Shown: piece after piece, positions 6,234 to 10,399 of the stretch
How the letters are laid out: every line of letters begins with the position of its first letter
Position numbering within the stretch: the stretch's first letter is position 1
NCBI GenBank assembly: GCA_002390225.1
Contig: DGOW01000024.1
Coordinates: 1-10,399 of the forward strand
Origin: Gemmatimonadales bacterium UBA4456
GTDB taxonomy: Bacteria > Gemmatimonadota > Gemmatimonadetes > Longimicrobiales > Gaopeijiaceae
Length of the DNA stretch: 10,399 nt
Direction of reading: 5' to 3'
Program-made: the position numbers and the translations under genes
Notes under the pieces: generated by a model
Told to the model about the DNA's origin: nothing
The model's database searches: none
The model's input: only the letters and a program-made list of their open reading frames with translations

Positions 6234-6749
6234 ATGGCGCTGAACTACGACATCACTGAGGACGCCCTTTGGGTCATGACGTTTGCCGAGATGGCGGCGT
6301 TGCGGGACGATCGGGAAGCGATATCTCCCATCGATGTACTTCTCGGCCTCATGTTGCTGAGCGATCCCGAATTCTCGAAATCTGTCCCGAGTCTGGGTGC
6401 TCAACTTCTCCGAGCAGCGTGCTTCTCACCCGAAGACCTTCCCACGCTTCGCGCCTTGGGATGGAGTGACCTTCCGGATGAGCCCTCGTTCGGCGGAGCG
6501 ATGAGTCCGGATGTGACGGACCTGGTCCAAGGTGCGATGCTCTGCGCTCGAGATTTCGAGACCCCCTACATCGGTGCCGAGCATCTTCTTGTGAGTGTCC
6601 TGGCGGGAGACTTCGGTCCCGAGGTGGCGCCATGGCTACAAGACTCAGGTCTCAGCGAGGCCGAGGTGTTCCGACAGTGGGTGGGTCGATTGCTTCGGCG
6701 CCATGGCGGAGACATCGATCTCGGCGATCCCCCCGTTGTGGAGGCTTGA
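6234..6749 (+). CDS. Stand-alone Clp N-terminal repeat protein
   Basis: The 171-residue protein is soluble and helical, resembling the double Clp N repeat of ClpA/ClpC AAA+ unfoldases. Repeat 1 is about residues 10-78 (DALWVMTFAEMAA, ISPIDVLLGLML, LRALGW). Repeat 2 is about residues 90-154 (MSPDVTDLVQGAMLCAR, YIGAEHLLVSVLAG, WLQDSGLSEAEV). No Walker A or B motif or ATPase module is present, and it is not a 5' fragment of a clp gene since the frame ends cleanly. In ClpC this domain binds adaptors and substrates, so an adaptor, decoy or regulator role is a reasonable guess, not shown. The ATG at 6234 is chosen because homology starts there; the frame is open upstream to a TTG at 6141 and the ribosome site is weak. 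Confidence 0.75.
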   Translation: MALNYDITEDALWVMTFAEMAALRDDREAISPIDVLLGLMLLSDPEFSKSVPSLGAQLLRAACFSPEDLPTLRALGWSDLPDEPSFGGAMSPDVTDLVQGAMLCARDFETPYIGAEHLLVSVLAGDFGPEVAPWLQDSGLSEAEVFRQWVGRLLRRHGGDIDLGDPPVVEA

Positions 6750-6844
6750 ACCAGAATGCCGGATCCTGCGGCGGGCCGGGCAGGAGGCTCCCGATACGTT
6801 TCGCTGAGGCAGTTTCTCTCGAACCCGATCGCGGCAGGTATGTG

Positions 6845-8080
6845 GTGAAGCAGCTTCTTGGCGCAGGATTCCTCTTCATGCTGAGCGTGACGTCTGCGTG
6901 CGACACGAACATACCTGCTGGATCTTGGGTCGGCTCGGTTACGGACAGTGCCGGCGTTGCCATCGTGACGAGCGGCGGCCCGGGCATGTGGGCAGACAGT
7001 ACGTCCTGGACCGTTCACACTGAACTTCAGATTGGAGCATTCGGTGGTGACCCGCGATATCAGTTTGGGCAGGTCGGCTCCGTAGCCCTCAATGGGCAAG
7101 GCAACATTCTCGTAGTGGACCGCCAGGCTCGCGAGGTTCGAGAGTTCACTTCGCAGGGCGAGTTCGTTCAGAGCGTCGGCTCGCCGGGTCAAGGGCCGGG
7201 TGAGTTCGCGCGGGGAGTGACTGACCTCTTTGTGGTTGGGGGGGACACGATCCTCATTCCCGACGTTCGCAATCGTCGTGTCCATCGGTTTACGCCAGAC
7301 GGCCGGTTTCTCGACGCGGCCCCACTCGACATCGGAGAGTATCGAGTCTTGAGGTCTCGCTGGTCTGCCGCGAGCAGCAAAGGCGTGATGCAGGTGCGAC
7401 CGGCTACCCAGGGCGTTGGACAGGCGCCTGAGGATGAACTTCGCGTGGTGAGAGCAGACGGGAGCCTGGGCGCGGTGCTCCTGTCTCTGCCATCAGGAGG
7501 GCTTTTTGAACCCGGCGGAGTGTTACGGTACTTCACACCCGAGCCCATGTGGGGTCTCACCGATTCGCTCACCATCATGTACGGGGTGACAGACGAGTAT
7601 CGAATCGGCCTCTATGACAGGGCGGGCAGGCTGAAGATGTTGATCGTGCGCGAGTACGTGCCGCGGCCTATCACCGACCGCGACGTTCGTGCCTTCTTCG
7701 CTTACCTGGACCGAGCGTGGATTGCGAACGGCGCGACACCAGAACGACTGAGGGAGAACCGACTGCGGGTCAGTTTTGCCGAGACCTTCCCCACCTTCTC
7801 AGCAGTCCATGAGGGCCACCTGGGCACGATCTGGGTCCAGAGAGTTCAGGCGCCGGGGGACCTGACGGACGAGCAGATCTCGCTCTACAACTTCATCGAG
7901 GATTTCGGAGCTCCGGATTGGGACGTCTTCGATGCCAAGGGCCGTTTCCTGGGTGTCGTCCGCATGCCACCACGCTTCCAACCGAGGCTCTTTGTTGGGG
8001 ATGCCATTTACGGCGTTCAGCGTGACGAGCTTGATGTGCAGTACGTGGCCCGACTGAAGGTCAACAACCCAATGCGCTAG
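6845..8080 (+). CDS. 6-bladed beta-propeller lipoprotein (propeller 2)
   Basis: The protein has 411 residues. The GTG start at 6845 (or 6842) is chosen because a short hydrophobic leader with lipobox VTSAC (Cys19) follows directly and GCAGG lies about 6 nt upstream; the frame is open further 5' but that part overlaps the Clp-repeat gene and shows no homology. It is probably an exported lipoprotein. Propeller signatures are DSAGVAIVTSG, YQFGQVGSVALNGQGNILVVDRQAREVREF, GSPGQGPGEF, DTILIPDVRNRRVHRFTPDGRFL and a terminal IYGVQRDELDVQYVARLKV. The same elements occur in the same order in propeller 1, so the two are paralogues. Function is unknown; binding in the periplasm is inference. Confidence 0.82.
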   Translation: MKQLLGAGFLFMLSVTSACDTNIPAGSWVGSVTDSAGVAIVTSGGPGMWADSTSWTVHTELQIGAFGGDPRYQFGQVGSVALNGQGNILVVDRQAREVREFTSQGEFVQSVGSPGQGPGEFARGVTDLFVVGGDTILIPDVRNRRVHRFTPDGRFLDAAPLDIGEYRVLRSRWSAASSKGVMQVRPATQGVGQAPEDELRVVRADGSLGAVLLSLPSGGLFEPGGVLRYFTPEPMWGLTDSLTIMYGVTDEYRIGLYDRAGRLKMLIVREYVPRPITDRDVRAFFAYLDRAWIANGATPERLRENRLRVSFAETFPTFSAVHEGHLGTIWVQRVQAPGDLTDEQISLYNFIEDFGAPDWDVFDAKGRFLGVVRMPPRFQPRLFVGDAIYGVQRDELDVQYVARLKVNNPMR

Positions 8081-8371
8081 TGGGGAATTAGCCTGACCAG
8101 CGATGGTTTGAGTCGGGTCGGGCTCGTGAACTCCAAAGCACTCGCGTATCGGCGCCCACGGTGCGTTGGTGCCGGCGTGTGGCATATCCGCAGGACATGG
8201 TGCGTCCCTGGCGACCCCCGTCCCGGTTAAAGCCATGAACAAGGCTTCACGATGGAGTGACTCTTCTGCTGGTGGGCGCGGTCTTTGGCGCATTGACTCT
8301 CCTGCCCGAGCTGTCTCACCCTGCGATCGACTCGCATGTGTCGATTCGTCGACATACGAGATGGTGCGGGG
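8081..8371. other. Intergenic stretch between convergent genes
   Basis: These 291 bases lie between the ends of propeller 2 (plus) and the DUF302 gene (minus). I see no clear terminator, RNA gene or attC site. One tiny forward frame (GTG 8257 to stop 8385-8387, about 43 residues with a hydrophobic start) overlaps the end of the DUF302 gene and is not supported. Confidence 0.4.
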
Positions 8372-8770
8372 TCAGATTGCCTGGATGACGCGTTTCATAC
8401 GATCTCGCACTTCGTTGGCGAGGTCTCCGATGTCATTGCGCCCTGAGACGGCGAGCTGGCGCTCCGGATCGAGAATCGAGACGATGACTTGGCCCGCCTT
8501 CCCGGATTCGTAGACTACGACATTGCAGGGAAGAAGGAGCCCGATATCACGCTCCTCACTCAGCGCCGCATGAGCCAGAGCTGGATTGCAGGCTCCGAGA
8601 ATTCGGTACTCCGGAAAATCCACATCGAGCTTCTTCCTGAATGTGGAGGCGACATCGATCCTCGTGAGAACGCCAAAGCCTTCGGAGTGCAGCGCTTCGG
8701 TGACTCTGTCTTCGATCTCGTCGACGGAGCCAGGGAGTGTCTTCTTGAACCCGTAGCCAAGTTCGTTCAT
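8372..8770 (-). CDS. DUF302 domain protein
   Basis: At 132 residues, it has the normal length for a single-domain DUF302 protein. Family features run through the whole chain: GYGFKKTLPGSVDEIEDRV at 5-23, LHSEGFGVLTRIDVASTFRKKL at 27-48, YRILGACNPALAHAAL at 55-70, IGLLLPCNVVVYE at 76-88 and VSILDP at 97-102. Cys61 and Cys82 are the two cysteines. There is no signal peptide. The molecular function of DUF302 is not established. It is one of the few genes here on the minus strand, has no operon partner, and its upstream side (8771 rightwards) contains no obvious ribosome site. Confidence 0.88.
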   Translation of the reverse strand: MNELGYGFKKTLPGSVDEIEDRVTEALHSEGFGVLTRIDVASTFRKKLDVDFPEYRILGACNPALAHAALSEERDIGLLLPCNVVVYESGKAGQVIVSILDPERQLAVSGRNDIGDLANEVRDRMKRVIQAI

Positions 8771-9248
8771 CAGTCGCTCGTGGCTGGAAGCAGAGAGGTG
8801 GGTGCGTCCCGGTTTCGGGGTCTCATACCCGGCTCGATCCGTTAAAGAGCCGAAGCCCGCTGGGTTTGCCCGTGCTCTGAAAAGAATCGAAATTCGCCAT
8901 GCCGCCTCACCTGGTCTCGGACATCGACTGAGCGATCGATGAGTTCGAAGGCCGACCGTTCACTGAGTCGGCCCCATACCTGCAACTCGACGACCCTGAT
9001 TGACTGGTGCCGGAAACCAACCACTCGACCCGCGGGTGGATGCGGCCCAGCAAGCGATTGCCGTGGTCGCGTGACAGCTGAGCAGGAAGCGCTTCGCGCT
9101 TGTGCACATTCGGCCCGTGCATCAGAATCGAGGTCGGTCCGTAGCCCGGCGTCCTTTGTGGATCGTGTGCCGACCAGGGAGCGCGACGAGAGCCACCTCT
9201 CGCACGCTGGAACCGCGCCGATCACCAGCAGCAACAAGGTCAGGGACG
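8771..9248. other. 478-bp gene-poor stretch containing a decayed attC
   Basis: I find no protein I can support. A long minus-strand frame across 8842-9300 has a hydrophobic start but overlaps both the membrane-protein start and the attC-like site, and it resembles nothing I know. The recognisable content is the attC-like site at 9045-9143. The promoter of the minus-strand DUF302 gene must lie in the left part of this stretch, but I cannot fix it. Confidence 0.4.
9045..9143 (+). repeat. Degenerate attC-like site (attC-d)
   Basis: R'' would be GCCCAGC (9045-9051), one transition from RYYYAAC. It is followed by AAGCGATTGC (9052-9061), the same ten bases as in the first attC (1347-1356). The right arm contains AGAATCG (9124-9130), shared with that site, so CGATT/AATCG can pair with an unpaired G beside it. 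Pairing beyond that is poor, and R' is only loosely recognisable around GTCCGTA (9137-9143). The 99-nt size and the orientation match the others. It is probably a decayed member of the same attC family. Confidence 0.55.
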
Positions 9249-9770
9249 ATGCTCGATAACACGGACACACTGTTGTCCCTTGCGGAGATCGCAGCCGCAT
9301 TTGCGGGGTTCGCCGCCCTGGTAAGCGTGATCCGACGAGGCACGAACCAGCCTGCGGATGCTGCCCACGACCTGCTGCGACTCCGTCTCGTGATCGGTGG
9401 CAGCGTCGCGGGGGTTGTAGCCGCCCTCGTTCCCGTTGGTCTGATCGGGTATGGCCTCGACTCGGCCATCAGTTGGAGGATCGCGGCGGTCCTGTTCCTG
9501 ATTTTCGATAACGGGATTCTTGTGTCGTTCAGCGGCGCCTATAAACCCGTCCGAGGGACGTTCCCCCCCGATCTACTTGCCGTGGTGGTTGTCCTGTGCC
9601 TCGAACTCGTCGAGCAGATCAGCCTGATCGTCATTCTCTTCGGCTTGGTCCCGGGCAATGCGCCTGCGCTCTACGTTACGGCACTGATCGCAAACATCTG
9701 CCAAGCGGGTTTCATCTTCGTGCGCTTCGTCGGTTCGGCCTTTGGTAGCGAGATATCCGGGTCCGGGTGA
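9249..9770 (+). CDS. Small multi-pass membrane protein, unknown function
   Basis: This 173-residue protein has about five hydrophobic spans near residues 9-28, 46-70, 75-97, 107-133 and 139-161. The N-terminal part reads LSLAEIAAAFAGFAALVSVIRRG, a small-residue-rich helix of a kind I have seen in uncharacterised bacterial membrane proteins. It has few charged residues inside spans; Glu/Asp in spans 3 and 4 are notable. No transporter motif is recognised. ATG 9249 is preferred to upstream in-frame starts because AAGG (9236-9239) precedes it and the upstream sequence crosses the attC-like site. It lies alone between attC-like sites, so it may be a cassette gene. Confidence 0.72.
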   Translation: MLDNTDTLLSLAEIAAAFAGFAALVSVIRRGTNQPADAAHDLLRLRLVIGGSVAGVVAALVPVGLIGYGLDSAISWRIAAVLFLIFDNGILVSFSGAYKPVRGTFPPDLLAVVVVLCLELVEQISLIVILFGLVPGNAPALYVTALIANICQAGFIFVRFVGSAFGSEISGSG

Positions 9771-9789
9771 GGGGATCCCAGCAGGTGGG

Positions 9790-9889
9790 GGGCTACCAGA
9801 CAAGGAATGGCCGCAAGCCCCAAGCCGTGAGAGCGAGCACGACCTCCCGCGCCCTGAGGCAGGAGGAACGCGGTGCCGGCTCGCATACA
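9790..9889 (+). repeat. Possible degenerate attC-like site (attC-e)
   Basis: ACAAGGAAT (9800-9808) matches the left arm of the two best attC sites, and a right side with GGCAG, AGGAA and TGCCG follows at about 9860-9880. GGGCTAC (9790-9796) is the reverse complement of GTAGCCC (9141-9147), just after R' of the preceding degenerate site, as expected for two ends of one cassette. The palindrome is poor, and the right boundary is uncertain. It may be one decayed site merged with the next element. Confidence 0.35.
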
Positions 9890-9971
9890 ATTGTTACTGA
9901 CACGGTTTTCTGACAGGTACGCCTCACTTGTCATCGTGCGGCCCGTACAGCAGAGTCCCGAGTCTGTAGAC
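9883..9971 (+). repeat. Degenerate attC-like site (attC-f) before a lipoprotein gene
   Basis: The right arm CAGCAGAGTCCCGAG (9951-9962, preceded by GTA) closely follows the right arm of the third attC (2880-2894), ending in TGTAGAC (9965-9971) where GTTAGAT would be. The left end TACAA, TTG and TACTGAC (9886-9900) looks like the second attC with a few bases deleted. The ribosome site and ATG of the next gene come 7 and 19 nt later, as in true cassettes. Core boxes are degraded, so activity is doubtful. Confidence 0.45.
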
Positions 9972-9989
9972 GCCTCCAGGAGCTACGTG

Positions 9990-10399
9990 ATGAGAATGCC
10001 GGCTTTGACGTTGCTGATGAGCGTGCATCTGGCAGGCTGCAGTGTCACCTCCATACGAACCAGCGCCGGGCCTGTACCCCTGGAGTACGGCAGTGCCTCC
10101 TCGTTCATACCTCTTGTAGCCGCGACTTCTGCGCCCTCTTCATGTGTCGCACCCGAGGATGCCCCGCTCGAACCTGGAGCAGAGGCGCTGGCCTTGTACT
10201 ACCCTGGTCCGCCGCAACGGCAGGTGACGGTGACGCTCAATTCAGCCGGAGAACCGACGCGATACGTCGACGTGCGGGGTGACCTCGCGCAACCCGGTTC
10301 GAGCGCGCACGATCGGACAACGATCGGGCTCTACCTGGAGCAGGGCTATGCAGTTCTCAGCAATCGGCAGGCCACTGAAGTGCCAACCATGCTTGAGGT
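9990..10399 (+). CDS. Putative lipoprotein, 3' end outside window
   Basis: The frame starts at ATG 9990 with a strong ribosome site (AGGAG at 9978-9982, 7 nt spacing) and stays open through the last base, giving at least 136 codons. The start is MRMPALTLLMSVHLAGC, a short signal ending in lipobox LAGC (Cys17), so an exported lipoprotein is likely. Downstream residues are proline- and alanine-rich and then beta-prone (RQVTVTLNSAGEPTRYVDVRG, and TIGLYLEQGYAVLSN). I do not recognise the family. It directly follows an attC-like site. Confidence 0.65.
   Translation, partial: MRMPALTLLMSVHLAGCSVTSIRTSAGPVPLEYGSASSFIPLVAATSAPSSCVAPEDAPLEPGAEALALYYPGPPQRQVTVTLNSAGEPTRYVDVRGDLAQPGSSAHDRTTIGLYLEQGYAVLSNRQATEVPTMLE

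Noticed and set aside
6566..7285. Minus-strand frame of 239 codons
   Set aside because: It crosses the ends of two supported plus-strand genes and reads as low-complexity Arg/Ser/Pro sequence.
8257..8387. Small forward frame (GTG start, about 43 residues, hydrophobic N-terminus)
   Set aside because: No ribosome site, overlaps the 3' end of DUF302, no similarity seen.
8842..9300. Minus-strand frame with hydrophobic start and AC lipobox-like end
   Set aside because: It overlaps the attC-like site and the start of the membrane-protein gene; I recognise no family. The C-terminal half (VVELQVWGRLSERSAFELIDRS) could be a gene relic but support is too thin.

Overview
The window looks like chromosomal DNA from a GC-rich, Gram-negative bacterium, most likely Gemmatimonadota or a close relative. 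The basis is protein style only: two secreted 6-bladed beta-propeller lipoproteins with the DSAG(I/V) and GQGPGEF signatures, and a secreted carboxypeptidase-regulatory/TonB-plug-like protein, are types I associate with that phylum. No marker gene in the window proves the taxonomy.

Layout. (1) 1-842: an FkbM-type SAM methyltransferase, possibly open at its left end. (2) 960-1087: tRNA-Arg(UCU) followed by a hairpin terminator. (3) 1136-1318: the C-terminal remnant of a tyrosine recombinase on the minus strand, pointing at the tRNA, which is the usual scar of a tRNA-targeted genomic island. (4) 1340-2903: three clear integron attC recombination sites (1340-1434, 1989-2106, 2801-2903), all in one orientation, bounding two complete gene cassettes. 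Cassette 1 (1429-2100) carries a DinB-like protein; cassette 2 (2101-2897) carries a cysteine-motif protein of an uncharacterised family. No integron integrase is visible, so in this window it is an attC cluster lacking IntI (CALIN-like).

(5) 2951-3577: the N-terminal third of a secreted sulfatase, fused in frame to the C-terminal end of an IS3-family transposase and its terminal repeat. (6) 3576-8080: a block of envelope or periplasmic genes: propeller lipoprotein 1, the carboxypeptidase-regulatory/plug-like protein, a stand-alone Clp N-domain protein, and propeller lipoprotein 2. (7) 8372-8770: a DUF302 protein on the minus strand. (8) 9045-10399: a second zone of decayed attC-like sites around a small multi-pass membrane protein gene, then the start of another lipoprotein gene that runs off the window.

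The genes do not form one pathway. The best reading is an accessory region assembled by several recombination processes: tRNA-site integration, attC cassette capture and IS-mediated deletion. The main point of interest is the cassette array with its unannotated cassette proteins, including 10-12 nt R'/R'' complementarity that links the start and end of each cassette.
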